Numbered from the stretch's first letter, positions 7,361 to 18,614 are shown. The stretch is DNA of 64,000 nt from Rhodospirillales bacterium (GCA_018666775.1 JABIXC010000003.1:1-64000), one strand, 5' to 3'. Numbers and translations: made by a program. The notes: generated from the letters alone by a model not told the origin.

Positions 7361-9306
7361 TCAGAATCAGACGGATACGCATCCCGATCAGGGGCCGGGT
7401 CAGAATTGCCAAATAAACGGCCCCAAAAACTTCCCCCTTTTGCCCCCGGAAGGGGAATGGCTGGCTTGCCTTCATGGGCCTCAACCATCACATCGCGCCA
7501 AATCTTGGCGGGCAGGCTGCCGCCGGTGACCCGCTTCATTGATTTTCCATTGTCATTGCCAAGCCACACCCCAGCCACATAATTGGCGCTGTAGCCAACA
7601 AACCACGCATCCCGGTAATCTTGGGTGGTTCCGGTCTTGCCCCCGATTGGGTGACCAAAACGCCCCCGATGCCCGGTTCCCCGTTCCATCACTGCCGTCA
7701 TCATCTTATTCATATCGGCCAACATGCCGGGTTCTATACGTCGGCCCGGCCCGGACCCGGACCGCACATAGCGTGTCTTGCCACTTGTATCTTTGACCCG
7801 CGTAACGCCATGAATAAAAACACCATTTCCGCCATTGGCAAACGGGGCATATGCCCCAACCAGTTCAATCAGGCTAACTTCAGATGCCCCCAAAGCAAGG
7901 CCGCCTTCGCGGCGAAGTTTTGATGTTATGCCCAACCTTCGGGCGCGGCGAATAACCCGATCAACACCGGCATGTTGCAGGACCCGCACCGCCACAGTGT
8001 TCAGCGATTTAACAAGCCCATCGGTCAGGGTAACCGGGCCATAAAATTTCCCATTGTAATTTCGCGGCGCAAAACTGCCCATCCGAACCGGGGCATCCTT
8101 GATGATGGATTTTGGCGTTAACCCCGATTCCAGACCGGCCAGATAGACAAAGGGTTTAAAAGAGGACCCCGGTTGGCGAAGCGCCTGAGTGGCCCGGTTA
8201 AACTGACTTTTTCCGTAATTTTTTCCCCCAACCATGGCCTTGACCGCCCCATTGGGGGCCATGATCACAAGGGCGGCCTGACCAACATTGCGCCCCTTCG
8301 CCGGGCCAGCCATCAGCTTTTGAACTGCCCGTTCAGCGGCGCGCTGAAGCCGCAAATCAAGGGTGGTCTGGACCACAAGATCCCCCTTGGCTGAACCCAC
8401 ATAGCCCCGCGCCTGATTCAATGCCCAGTCGGCATAATAGCGCCCAACCCGTGCCGATTGACGACCCAGCCGGGCCGGGTTGAGCTTCACCACCCGGGCC
8501 TGGGCGGGGGTGATAAACCCCGCTGCCACCATACGATCAAGCACCACCGCGGCGCGCCGTGTGGCACGGCCCCGATGACGGTTGGGCGCATAACGCGACG
8601 GTGCCTTTAAAAGCCCCGCCAGCATTGCTGCTTCGTTTAGCTGCAGGTCTTTTGCGGGCTTGTTAAAATAACTGCGCGCCGCCGCCGCAATCCCGAAATT
8701 ACCCGCCCCCAGATAGACCCGGTTAAGGTAAAGCGACAGGATTTCATCCTTGCTCAGGTGATGCTCTAACCACAGGGCCAACACCAGTTCCTGAATTTTT
8801 CGCTTGAAAACACGCTCTGGGCCCAGAAACAAATTCTTCGCAAGCTGCTGGGTAATGGTAGAGCCACCTTGCTTGATTCTGCCTGCCCATAGATTGACCA
8901 CCACCGCACGGGCAAGGCCGATTAAGTCCACGCCGAAATGGGAATAAAAGCGGGCGTCTTCCACGGCGACCACGGCCTGGGGCACATGTTTTGGCAACTT
9001 TGAAACAACGATGGGCCGGGCGCGGGCCTCGCCAAACCGGGCAAAGGGTGTGCCGTCTGCTGCCAACAGTGTCACCGATGGGCGGCGTTCCAGTTTTGGA
9101 ATAGACCCGGTCACTGGCCCCAGATCATAGGCGTACCAGGCAATCAGGGATGAGACCGCAATGGCCCCCCAAATCCCTGCCACCAATGCCCATTTCACCA
9201 ACACGCGAAATACCCCCCGTTTGGGGGGAGGCTTTGCTCCCTTTTTACCAGTGGGCTTTTTACCAGCGGGTTTTTTGGGGGATTTAGAAGGAGGTTTTTT
9301 TGCCAT
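7357..9306 (-). CDS. PBP1A-family bifunctional penicillin-binding protein
   Basis: A 649-residue class A PBP that polymerises and cross-links peptidoglycan at the outer face of the inner membrane. A lysine/proline-rich cytoplasmic tail of about 33 residues is followed by one membrane helix. The glycosyltransferase (GT51) domain contains VEDARFYSHFG and QGGSTITQQLAKN. The transpeptidase domain has the active-site SSFKP, the SLNT triad and GGKTGTTQ in the expected order. It is shorter than E. coli PBP1A (about 850 residues), as in many alphaproteobacterial paralogues. The ATG at 9306 is preferred over an upstream GTG at 9309. Confidence 0.92.
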   Translation of the reverse strand: MAKKPPSKSPKKPAGKKPTGKKGAKPPPKRGVFRVLVKWALVAGIWGAIAVSSLIAWYAYDLGPVTGSIPKLERRPSVTLLAADGTPFARFGEARARPIVVSKLPKHVPQAVVAVEDARFYSHFGVDLIGLARAVVVNLWAGRIKQGGSTITQQLAKNLFLGPERVFKRKIQELVLALWLEHHLSKDEILSLYLNRVYLGAGNFGIAAAARSYFNKPAKDLQLNEAAMLAGLLKAPSRYAPNRHRGRATRRAAVVLDRMVAAGFITPAQARVVKLNPARLGRQSARVGRYYADWALNQARGYVGSAKGDLVVQTTLDLRLQRAAERAVQKLMAGPAKGRNVGQAALVIMAPNGAVKAMVGGKNYGKSQFNRATQALRQPGSSFKPFVYLAGLESGLTPKSIIKDAPVRMGSFAPRNYNGKFYGPVTLTDGLVKSLNTVAVRVLQHAGVDRVIRRARRLGITSKLRREGGLALGASEVSLIELVGAYAPFANGGNGVFIHGVTRVKDTSGKTRYVRSGSGPGRRIEPGMLADMNKMMTAVMERGTGHRGRFGHPIGGKTGTTQDYRDAWFVGYSANYVAGVWLGNDNGKSMKRVTGGSLPAKIWRDVMVEAHEGKPAIPLPGAKGGSFWGRLFGNSDPAPDRDAYPSDSD

Positions 9307-9334
9307 CACCGATGCCGATTATCAAGCAAGAGGA

Positions 9335-11827
<2,493 letters not shown>

Positions 11828-11868
11828 TTAAATACTTTTACACCACGTCACACAATCAACGCATACCG

Positions 11869-13047
11869 TCAGGGCGCCTTCAGCGCACCATCATCAACCT
11901 TGAAAAATTGGGCGGCATCACCGAGCCCAGAAAACAGGTCAGCGTCCACCCCCGTCATCCACGCCTGCGCACCCAGGGCCGCAATTTCCTGATAGAGGGC
12001 TTGGCGATAGGTGTCATCCAAATGGGCTGCTACTTCATCCAGCAAGATAATCGGTGCAAACCCCCGCAACGTCGCCTGAAGCCTTGCTGCACCCAGAATA
12101 ATTGAAATCAACAGGGTCTTTTGTTCGCCCGTGGATAATTGTGCGGCGCCCAGTGCGCGATCGCGGTGTTCAACCACCATATCTGACCGGTGTGGGCCAA
12201 CCCCCGCACCGCCATGTTCGCCATCGCGCTGGCGGCAGTCTGCCAAAGCTTTCGCCAATCGTTCTTCGGCCGCAAGGGCAGGGCCTTCATCAAGCCAGGT
12301 CTCCGTTTCACCTACAACGGCGATAAGCGCTGCTGGAAACGGGCCAATGCCAGAATCTGCCGCCTGGGTTAAATCTGCTGCTGCCAATTGACGCGCAGCC
12401 GCGATGGCAATGCCACTGGTGGCCATGGTATGTTCAAGGGCTGTCAGCCAAGACGCATCTGCACCACCATTCAGGCGGCCATCACGAAGAAGGCGCGCGC
12501 GTTCGCGCATACTTTTTTCATACTCGCTGATGCGCGTCGCATGGGCCGGGTCCAGCACGGCGACCAGTTTATCCAAAAATCGCCTGCGCGATCCCGGTTG
12601 GTCATGAAACAAGCGATCCTGTGCCGGGGTCAGCCACAAAACCGGCACCCGTTCAGCCAGCGCCGCCGGACCGGACTGTGGTTTTCCATCAATGCGCACA
12701 ATGCGCCGCGATGCCAGACTTTGGCCATCTCTCCCGGTGCCCACCTCGAACCGTCCCATGGGGTTTTCCAACACGGCCGCCACCGCCCAAGGGGCAATAG
12801 ATGCCCCAGAAACCTGGCGATCAACCTCTATCAATCGCGCACTGCGCAGGCCCCGTCCAGCCCCCAAAAATGAAATCGCTTCTAAAATATTGGTCTTACC
12901 GGCGCCATTGGACCCGGTCAGCACCACCGGCCGCCCATCAAGATCAAGGCGCATCCGTTCGTAATTCCGAAAAGCTGTCAGGGTGAGGCCGGTAACTGCA
13001 AAATGGGCTGCAAGTTCGGTCAGGGGTGCCCCATCGAGGGGTAGCAC
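11869..13047 (-). CDS. recF: DNA replication and repair protein RecF
   Basis: A 392-residue SMC-like ATPase that helps load RecA at gapped DNA with RecO and RecR. The Walker A segment GSNGAGKTNILEAISFL is near residue 45. The SMC/ABC signature region (LSTGEQKTLLIS) is at about 310, and Walker B is in PIILLDEVAAHLD. It lies 71 bp downstream of dnaN and 53 bp upstream of gyrB on the same strand, the standard order. The N-terminal 20 residues before LTAFRNYE are slightly longer than in many homologues, so an internal start is possible. Confidence 0.95.
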   Translation of the reverse strand: MLPLDGAPLTELAAHFAVTGLTLTAFRNYERMRLDLDGRPVVLTGSNGAGKTNILEAISFLGAGRGLRSARLIEVDRQVSGASIAPWAVAAVLENPMGRFEVGTGRDGQSLASRRIVRIDGKPQSGPAALAERVPVLWLTPAQDRLFHDQPGSRRRFLDKLVAVLDPAHATRISEYEKSMRERARLLRDGRLNGGADASWLTALEHTMATSGIAIAAARQLAAADLTQAADSGIGPFPAALIAVVGETETWLDEGPALAAEERLAKALADCRQRDGEHGGAGVGPHRSDMVVEHRDRALGAAQLSTGEQKTLLISIILGAARLQATLRGFAPIILLDEVAAHLDDTYRQALYQEIAALGAQAWMTGVDADLFSGLGDAAQFFKVDDGALKAP

Positions 13048-13118
13048 CGCTTTAAGGGAAGAGACGTTCAGCGTCGGGCCTCCTCAAGAATCAAAATATT
13101 GGGCATAAATGGCCCAGA

Positions 13119-14231
13119 CTAGACACGCATCGGCATGATGACATACAGCGCATTGGCATCGTCCACATCACTGACAATGGCAGCGGATGCTGAATCGTTC
13201 AGCCGGAATCGGGCTTTATCACCCTCAATCCGTTCGGCAATATCCAGCAGGTAACGGGAATTGAAGCCAATCTCTAGCCCCTCGGCATCAAAACTGACCT
13301 CAAGCTCTTCTTCTGCCTGGCCTTGATCCAGACTGGTGACCGACAGGGTAAGAACCCCTTTGTCGATGGCCAATTTTACCGCGCGGGATTTCTCGGTAGA
13401 GATCGTAGAAACACGATCAACCGCTTCGGCAAAATCTTTGCGATCCACCTCTAACAGGCGCTCATTTGAATCGGGGATAACCCTTTGATAATCGGGGAAG
13501 GTGCCATCAATCAATTTAGACGTCAGTACAACATCATCGAAAGACAGGTTGATTTTGGCTTCAGACAACCCAACCACAATATCGCTCTCAGCTTCATCAA
13601 TCAGCTTGCGCCATTCAGACACCATTTTCCGGGGAACAATAACCCCCGGGATATCCGCAGCCCCTTCAGGCATAGGCACATCAAACCGCGCCATCCTGTG
13701 GCCATCTGTGGCAACAGCACGAAGCACCTTGATCCCATCCTGATCCGCCGCATGAAGATAAATGCCGTTAAGATAATAACGGGTTTCCTCAGTTGAAATT
13801 GCGAACCGCGTGTGATCGATCAATGCCCGCGCTGCAGATGCGGACAAAGAAAAATTGTGCGGCTGGTCATCAGTGCCAAGGGCTGGAAAGTCCGCCGGCG
13901 GCAAACAGGCCAACTGAAATGTGGAACGGCCCGAACGTAGGGTAAGCCTGCCGTCGCCTTCTTCCACAGAAACCTGCGCGCCGTCAGGGAGCTTTCGCAC
14001 GATGTCGTAAAAGGTGTGCGCCGGTGCGGTCAAGGATCCGGGCGTCGCAACTTCTGCGGGCACAGATTCCGCAATGGCAAGCTCCATATCCGTTGCCGTC
14101 AGCTTGATCGCGCCGTTGGCGGCCTCAATCAGGACATTGTTAAGGATGGGAATGGCGTTGCGCCGTTCTACAACACTCTGGACATGGCCAAGAGAGCGAA
14201 GCAGAGAAGCACGTTCAATGGTAAATTGCAT
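13119..14231 (-). CDS. dnaN: DNA polymerase III sliding clamp (beta subunit)
   Basis: A 370-residue beta clamp, a dimeric ring that holds the replicative polymerase on DNA. The N-terminus MQFTIERASLLRSLGHVQ and the C-terminal IMPMRV are characteristic, and all three clamp folds are present at the usual length. A terminator after dnaA and a 228-bp gap with a plausible promoter mean dnaN probably has its own transcription start rather than relying on dnaA. recF follows on the same strand. Confidence 0.96.
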   Translation of the reverse strand: MQFTIERASLLRSLGHVQSVVERRNAIPILNNVLIEAANGAIKLTATDMELAIAESVPAEVATPGSLTAPAHTFYDIVRKLPDGAQVSVEEGDGRLTLRSGRSTFQLACLPPADFPALGTDDQPHNFSLSASAARALIDHTRFAISTEETRYYLNGIYLHAADQDGIKVLRAVATDGHRMARFDVPMPEGAADIPGVIVPRKMVSEWRKLIDEAESDIVVGLSEAKINLSFDDVVLTSKLIDGTFPDYQRVIPDSNERLLEVDRKDFAEAVDRVSTISTEKSRAVKLAIDKGVLTLSVTSLDQGQAEEELEVSFDAEGLEIGFNSRYLLDIAERIEGDKARFRLNDSASAAIVSDVDDANALYVIMPMRV

Positions 14232-14316
14232 GGCGAGCGTATATTGCCTTCTTCGGTCGCCCCGCCCGACACCACTTGCCAGCAGGGATCAATTTTCAAC
14301 TCTTAAGGGATAAGAA

Positions 14317-14341
14317 TGCATCTTATTTTGTACAAGATGCA
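14317..14341. promoter_or_regulatory. Inverted repeat in the dnaN leader
   Basis: TGCATCTT (14317-14324) and AAGATGCA (14334-14341) form a perfect 8-bp dyad with a 9-bp spacer. It lies 76-100 bp before the dnaN start codon and just downstream of the candidate promoter. It could be an operator or a 5'-UTR hairpin. Confidence 0.45.
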
Positions 14342-14364
14342 CGCCATAACCCTATCCGGCTATG

Positions 14365-14392
14365 AGTATAGCAAACGCCCTTATATTCCCAA
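14365..14392 (-). promoter_or_regulatory. Candidate sigma-70 promoter of dnaN
   Basis: Read on the minus strand, TTGGGA (14387-14392) is separated by 16 bp from TATACT (14365-14370). It lies between the dnaA terminator and dnaN. The -35 box is imperfect. Confidence 0.4.
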
Positions 14393-14429
14393 GGAAAAAG
14401 GATGGCATGTTCGTTGTTTAAGAGACCAG

Positions 14430-14456
14430 AAAAAGGGGCTGAAATAGCCCCTTTTT
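14430..14456 (-). terminator. Intrinsic terminator after dnaA
   Basis: AAAAAGGGGCT (14430-14440) and AGCCCCTTTTT (14446-14456) form a perfect 11-bp stem with a GAAAT loop and a T-run on either strand. It starts 3 bp past the dnaA stop, so dnaA transcription probably ends here. Confidence 0.85.
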
Positions 14457-14459
14457 GGA

Positions 14460-15893
14460 TCAGCTTTCCAGCATTCGCCGCAAAAGCTCTATGTCTTCCG
14501 AAAAACCTTGGTCAGAAGACCGTAATTCTTCGATTTTACGGACCGCATGCATCACCGTCGTGTGGTCCCTGCCGCCAAATTTACGGCCAATTTCCGGCAA
14601 TGACCGGGTGGTCAATTGCTTGGCCAGATACATTGCAACCTGACGGGGCCGTGCCACGGCACGGGCACGGCGCGCAGAATGCATGTCGGCAATTCGAATG
14701 TTGAAATGCTCTGCAACCTGTTTTTGAATTTCCTCGATGGTCACGCGACGATCATTGGCACGCAAAAGATCGTGGAGCACTTCCTGGGTCGCTTCCAGCG
14801 TAATATCACGGCCAACAAGGGTCGCATGGGCCACAACCCGGTTCAGCGCACCTTCCAGTTCACGCACATTAGACGTAATTTTATGCGCCAGAAATTCCAG
14901 AACCTTTAAGGGGACATCAACGCCCATGCCATCGGCCTTGGTTTGCAGGATTGAAAGCCGCAGTTCATAGTCGGTCTGGTGAATATCGGCCACCAAGCCC
15001 CAACCCAGACGCGAGCGCAGGCGTTCTTCCATGCCTTCAAGATCCGATGGGGATTTATCAGCAGAAATAACCACCTGGCGATTTTGATCCACCAAGGCAT
15101 TGAAGGTATGGAAAAATTCTTCCTGGGTGGTTTCCCGTCCGGAAATAAACTGAACATCATCAATCATCAAGACGTCCACGGAACGGAACTGGTCCTTAAA
15201 GGACATGGTGTCTTGGTAGCGCAGCGCACGAATGAACTGATACATGAATTTTTCAGCAGAAAGATACATCACCCGACGCGATGGGTCCCGTTGGCGAATA
15301 TGCCAGGCAATGGCGTGCATAAGATGCGTTTTACCAAGACCAACGCCGCCGTAAAGAAACAACGGGTTAAACGGCACCTGATCTGATTCAGCCACCCGCC
15401 TTGCTGCGGCATAGGCAAATTCATTGGATTTACCAACCACAAAATTGTCGAATTGAAACCGCGGGTCCAAAGGCGCGCTCATATCGACAGAGCCCTGCCC
15501 CCCCTGGATCTGACTTTGCGAAACGGACCGAACAGCCGAACCCCCGGCGCTCATGCCATTAAACTTAGGTGCCGGTTCACGTGCGGCGGCACCGGCCGCA
15601 TGGGATGCGGCAACCTTTGCTTGGCGCACCGCAACATCAACGCTTTTCAGGCCATCGTGTTCTTCGCCAAGAATCACTGAAATACGGTCAAGATAGTGCC
15701 GTTTGACCCAATCCCCCATGAAACGGGTCGGCACGACGACCACAGCATTGCCATCAACAAGAGACCCCAATTCAAGTGGCCCCAACCAGCTTTTAAATGC
15801 CGCTTCGCCGAACTCAGCCTCAAGCTTAACCCTTACGCGCGCCCACACAGCACTGCTAGACTGTGTATTTCCGGGCTTTGAACTATCCTGCAT
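14460..15893 (-). CDS. dnaA: Chromosomal replication initiator DnaA
   Basis: A 477-residue DnaA that opens oriC and loads helicase. Domain I (about 1-90) is followed by a variable linker to about residue 145. The AAA+ domain begins at LDPRFQFDNFVVGKSNEF, with Walker A GGVGLGKTHL and Walker B VLMIDDVQF. The DNA-binding domain IV at the C-terminus has the signature GGRDHTTVMHA. The gene begins only 9 bp after the stop of a rhodanese gene, so it is probably read from the promoter before that gene or from one inside it. A strong terminator follows. Confidence 0.97.
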   Translation of the reverse strand: MQDSSKPGNTQSSSAVWARVRVKLEAEFGEAAFKSWLGPLELGSLVDGNAVVVVPTRFMGDWVKRHYLDRISVILGEEHDGLKSVDVAVRQAKVAASHAAGAAAREPAPKFNGMSAGGSAVRSVSQSQIQGGQGSVDMSAPLDPRFQFDNFVVGKSNEFAYAAARRVAESDQVPFNPLFLYGGVGLGKTHLMHAIAWHIRQRDPSRRVMYLSAEKFMYQFIRALRYQDTMSFKDQFRSVDVLMIDDVQFISGRETTQEEFFHTFNALVDQNRQVVISADKSPSDLEGMEERLRSRLGWGLVADIHQTDYELRLSILQTKADGMGVDVPLKVLEFLAHKITSNVRELEGALNRVVAHATLVGRDITLEATQEVLHDLLRANDRRVTIEEIQKQVAEHFNIRIADMHSARRARAVARPRQVAMYLAKQLTTRSLPEIGRKFGGRDHTTVMHAVRKIEELRSSDQGFSEDIELLRRMLES

Positions 15894-15902
15894 TTCCCTG
15901 CC

Positions 15903-16370
15903 TTAATCCTGAATCCATGGCAAACCTTGGGCTTTCCAGCCGTCTTTGCCGCCACGGTGCTTATCACCATCCAACCCGCCTTCAAATCCACCAGCGATAT
16001 TGTAACAACGCCCAAACCCAGCCCCCGTCAACGCAACGGATGCGGACCGGGAACGAGAACCCGAACGACAAATCACGAGAACCGGCGCGTCTTCCTCTGC
16101 ACCGCCCGCCCGAACCTGGTCTACAAATTGGGCATTAATTTGCATCGTTGGGAATACCTGCCAGGGAATAAACGTGGCTTTGCGGCCAAGTGTAGAGATA
16201 TCGGGAATACCAACGAAAGCCCATTCGGGCTGCGTCCGGCAATCAATCAAGACCGCATTGCCAGATTCCTCGATGATGCTCCAGGCTTGCTGCGGCGTAA
16301 CATCTCCCGCGTAGCCATCTCCTGGCGCAACACCTTCCTCAATCCCGGTTATGGGACCTTCCCCCAACAT
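15903..16370 (-). CDS. Rhodanese-like domain protein upstream of dnaA
   Basis: A 155-residue single-domain rhodanese. VLIDCRTQPEW, FIPWQVFP and the active-site loop CRSGSRS (Cys at about residue 105) are intact, so sulfurtransferase chemistry is possible. Such proteins move sulfane sulfur or act as phosphatase-like regulators, and the substrate cannot be told. The stop is 9 bp before the dnaA ATG on the same strand, so the two are probably one transcript. The first 20 residues, before GYAGDVTPQQAW, are glycine/glutamate-rich and not part of the fold. Confidence 0.88.
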   Translation of the reverse strand: MLGEGPITGIEEGVAPGDGYAGDVTPQQAWSIIEESGNAVLIDCRTQPEWAFVGIPDISTLGRKATFIPWQVFPTMQINAQFVDQVRAGGAEEDAPVLVICRSGSRSRSASVALTGAGFGRCYNIAGGFEGGLDGDKHRGGKDGWKAQGLPWIQD

Positions 16371-16571
16371 TTACGCACTCCCCATTTTTTTATTTCCGGA
16401 ACGACAAAGAAGGCCGTCGGATATTTTTATAAATACGCCTTGGGACATACCCCAGAAACTTTACGCAACAAACATCGTCTAAAAAATATTATAAAAAATC
16501 TACTGTAAAAACTTCGTTACACACCAGATAAAAAAATATTAATCAAAGAAAAATTTGGAAAAAAATAACCC

Positions 16572-16600
16572 CGCGCAAAAAACAATTTTGTTGTTGCGCG
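16572..16600. repeat. Imperfect hairpin in the AT-rich gap
   Basis: CGCGCAA (16572-16578) pairs with TTGCGCG (16594-16600), and inside it AACAA (16581-16585) pairs with TTGTT (16588-16592). Read on the minus strand the hairpin is followed by GGGTTATTTTTTT, so it could be a second terminator beyond rpsT. A structural element of an origin is an alternative. Confidence 0.5.
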
Positions 16601-16734
16601 CTGGCTTCGGGTTTCCTCTGAAATTATTTTTTATAGAGTGCGGAGAACTGATTTTTGACTCTACGCGTGGGAACGATGACATGCAACGTGATCGTAACAG
16701 GAACGTCAAAAATAATTTAAAATACAAAATAAAT

Positions 16735-16743
16735 TTATCCAAA
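16735..16743 (+). promoter_or_regulatory. DnaA-box-like 9-mer
   Basis: TTATCCAAA differs at one position from the consensus TTATCCACA. It is the only near match I find in the gap. A single site is weak evidence for DnaA binding. Confidence 0.25.
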
Positions 16744-16760
16744 TGATTTAAATAACACAC

Positions 16761-16788
16761 AAAAGAAAAACGCCCCCCGAAGGATGCG
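16761..16788 (-). terminator. Terminator of rpsT
   Basis: On the minus strand, CGCATCC and GGGGGCG flank a TTCG tetraloop (16771-16788) and are followed by TTTTTCTTTT (16761-16770). The stem has one mismatch and one G-T pair. It lies about 30 bp past the rpsT stop. Confidence 0.65.
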
Positions 16789-16818
16789 CTTCACAAAACT
16801 TTAAAATCCAAAATGGAT

Positions 16819-17082
16819 TTATGAAAGTGCTTTGATTCTTGAATTAAGTCTGGAAATTTTTCTGGATGCGGTCGCCTTGTGCATGACACCCTTTGTGACG
16901 CCACGCATAACTTCCGGCTGAGCCAGCCTAAGCGCTTCACGCGCAACAACTTTGTCGCCAGCAGCGATTGCCGTTTCCACTTTCTTTACGAAAGTGCGAA
17001 CACGGCTGACCCGATTACGATTGACCGCTGTCTTGCGGGCAGTCTGGCGGATGCGCTTCTTGGCTGAATCAATATTAGCCAT
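16819..17082 (-). CDS. rpsT: 30S ribosomal protein S20
   Basis: An 87-residue basic helical protein that binds 16S rRNA. The N-terminus [17 protein letters not shown] and the following [16 protein letters not shown] are typical of S20, as is the [15 protein letters not shown] stretch near the end. The gene lies upstream of dnaA and downstream of mutM on the same strand, a conserved alphaproteobacterial arrangement. Its 5' leader of about 160 bp (to 17246) is gene-free and should hold its promoter. Confidence 0.97.
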   Translation of the reverse strand: MANIDSAKKRIRQTARKTAVNRNRVSRVRTFVKKVETAIAAGDKVVAREALRLAQPEVMRGVTKGVMHKATASRKISRLNSRIKALS

Positions 17083-17246
17083 TAAATCTTTGCTTTCTGG
17101 CCTACTTTATCTGGCCTTTAATTTCTGCCCCAAACGGCGGAATTCACAGCAGAAGTCCATGTCTAAAAGGGCGTGAGGGCGTGGTTATAGTCCCCACCAC
17201 CGCGTCCGTCAAGGCCCCGTTTCAAGGATGCGAACATCTATCAAAG

Positions 17247-17696
17247 TCATTGAGGCCTAAGGGAAAAATGGACCCTAACCCCAGAAGCAAACCGGGATGG
17301 GGTGATCTGCAAAACCTCTCCTTCCCGCAAATAGCGCCCATGGCCCAGCATCTGCCAGCCCAAAGACGCCAAAGTCGCATCATAAAAGGAAAGGATGGTA
17401 CCCAAATCGCCGTGCGGGCCCCGTACTTCGGCATCAATGATACGCCCCGCCGGGGTTTCAAAGGCAACGCCTTCGTTCACCTGTTCTGTTAACCCTGTCA
17501 TCAAAGGGATGTCGTCAAGGGATGTCAAAAAAGGTGCCGCACGTGGCTGGGTCAAAGATGAATCACTAGATGCAGGATAAGCAAGCAGACCAGACACTCC
17601 ATATGCTAAAATAAAACATGCGGCCATAAAACATACAGTGGACCGAAGCCTGCGGACGAAGGTCTGAGATCGTCTATTTTTTAGAAATGACACCAT
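17247..17696 (-). CDS. Small secreted or anchored protein of unknown function
   Basis: A 149-residue protein with a basic N-terminus and one hydrophobic segment at about 18-38 (FMAACFILAYGVSGLLAY), a signal peptide or anchor. The mature part has the PLMTGL and FETPAGRIIDAE segments followed by FYDATLASLGW and YLREGEVLQI. I have a loose impression of similar uncharacterised proteins in other alphaproteobacteria next to mutM, but I do not recognise a named domain. The predicted location is the periplasm. It starts 15 bp after the mutM stop, so it is likely co-transcribed with mutM. Confidence 0.65.
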   Translation of the reverse strand: MVSFLKNRRSQTFVRRLRSTVCFMAACFILAYGVSGLLAYPASSDSSLTQPRAAPFLTSLDDIPLMTGLTEQVNEGVAFETPAGRIIDAEVRGPHGDLGTILSFYDATLASLGWQMLGHGRYLREGEVLQITPSRFASGVRVHFSLRPQ

Positions 17697-17711
17697 GCAA
17701 TTACGCTACCA

Positions 17712-18569
17712 TCATCGCTGGCGGGACGGACAATAAAAAGTAGAGCGGCCCCCTTGTTTGATCCGCCGCACACCTTTTGTTTTCACACCATCGCAATCGC
17801 ACCCGGGACAGGCTTCGCCTTCACGCCCATAGACGGAAAAATTATGCTGGAAATATCCCAGCTCCCCTGTTGGCTGAACATGGTCCCTAAGTGTTGATCC
17901 GCCCGAAGCAATGGCTTCGGTCAAAACATCCTTAATGGCATGGACCAACCGCCGGGCGCGCACCGGCCCAACATTCCCTGCCTTGCGCTTTGGCGAAATA
18001 CCCGCCCGGAACAATGCTTCACACACATAGATATTACCAAGCCCGGCGACCACATGTTGATCCAGAAGCGCTGCCTTGATTGCAGTCCCCCGGCCAGCCA
18101 GCCTGTCCACCAATAGATCGGCGTTAAAGACTGCGTCCAGCGGCTCCGGCCCAAGATCACGCAACAAGGGGTGCAGATGGGCCTTGTTCCGATCCACCAG
18201 GGTCATAAGGCCAAATCGTCTGGGGTCGTTAAACACCACCCGGGCACCGTTTGTTGTTTCAATAACCACATGATCATGGGGGCTGGATTGGGCCATCTGG
18301 TTCGTGCCCCCGGGGCCGGTGACGGTCATGTGCCCAGACATGCCAAGATGAATAAGCAACATTTCATCGGTATCGACAAAATCAACCAACAAATATTTTG
18401 CCCGCCGCCTCAGACCCTCAATGCGGCGTCCCAAAAGCCACTTCGCCAATCCCTTCGGGAATGGAATACGCAAATCTTTCCGGCGCACCTCCGCATGGGC
18501 GATTTTTTGACCTTCCAAAGCAGGGGCAAGGCCAAGACGAACAGTTTCAACTTCGGGTAATTCAGGCAT
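17712..18569 (-). CDS. mutM: Formamidopyrimidine-DNA glycosylase, atypical zinc finger
   Basis: A 285-residue Fpg that excises oxidised purines such as 8-oxoguanine and nicks the abasic site. The N-terminal catalytic PELPEVE (Pro2, Glu3) and the Lys in the HLGMSGHM region are present, as is the C-terminal GRSTFYC segment. The zinc finger is odd. The family pattern is C-x2-C-x16-C-x2-C. Here the first pair is CPGC, about six extra residues (including an extra Cys, DCDG) are inserted, and the last Cys is replaced by Arg (CPSRQR), a one-base change from the usual CPxCQR. Divergent from ubiE with a 45-bp gap. Confidence 0.94.
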   Translation of the reverse strand: MPELPEVETVRLGLAPALEGQKIAHAEVRRKDLRIPFPKGLAKWLLGRRIEGLRRRAKYLLVDFVDTDEMLLIHLGMSGHMTVTGPGGTNQMAQSSPHDHVVIETTNGARVVFNDPRRFGLMTLVDRNKAHLHPLLRDLGPEPLDAVFNADLLVDRLAGRGTAIKAALLDQHVVAGLGNIYVCEALFRAGISPKRKAGNVGPVRARRLVHAIKDVLTEAIASGGSTLRDHVQPTGELGYFQHNFSVYGREGEACPGCDCDGVKTKGVRRIKQGGRSTFYCPSRQR

Positions 18570-18614
18570 GACGCACCGTAGCGGAAATCATCCCCTTGGG
18601 CTATTGTCGCCGCC

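Larger units (their letters stand above)
16371..16818. other. AT-rich gap between rpsT and the rhodanese-dnaA pair
   Basis: No gene is supported in these 448 bp. Runs of A and T dominate 16381-16570 and 16620-16770, unlike the G/C-rich surroundings. It holds the rpsT terminator, a long imperfect hairpin at 16572-16600 and one near-consensus DnaA box. It must also hold the promoter for the rhodanese-dnaA transcript. An origin is possible by position and base composition, but I see only one good DnaA-box-like site, and alphaproteobacterial origins often lie elsewhere (for example near hemE). Confidence 0.4.

Noticed and set aside
16371-16818. Firm oriC call
   Set aside because: Only one DnaA-box-like site with a mismatch is visible and no skew data are available; kept as a possibility only.
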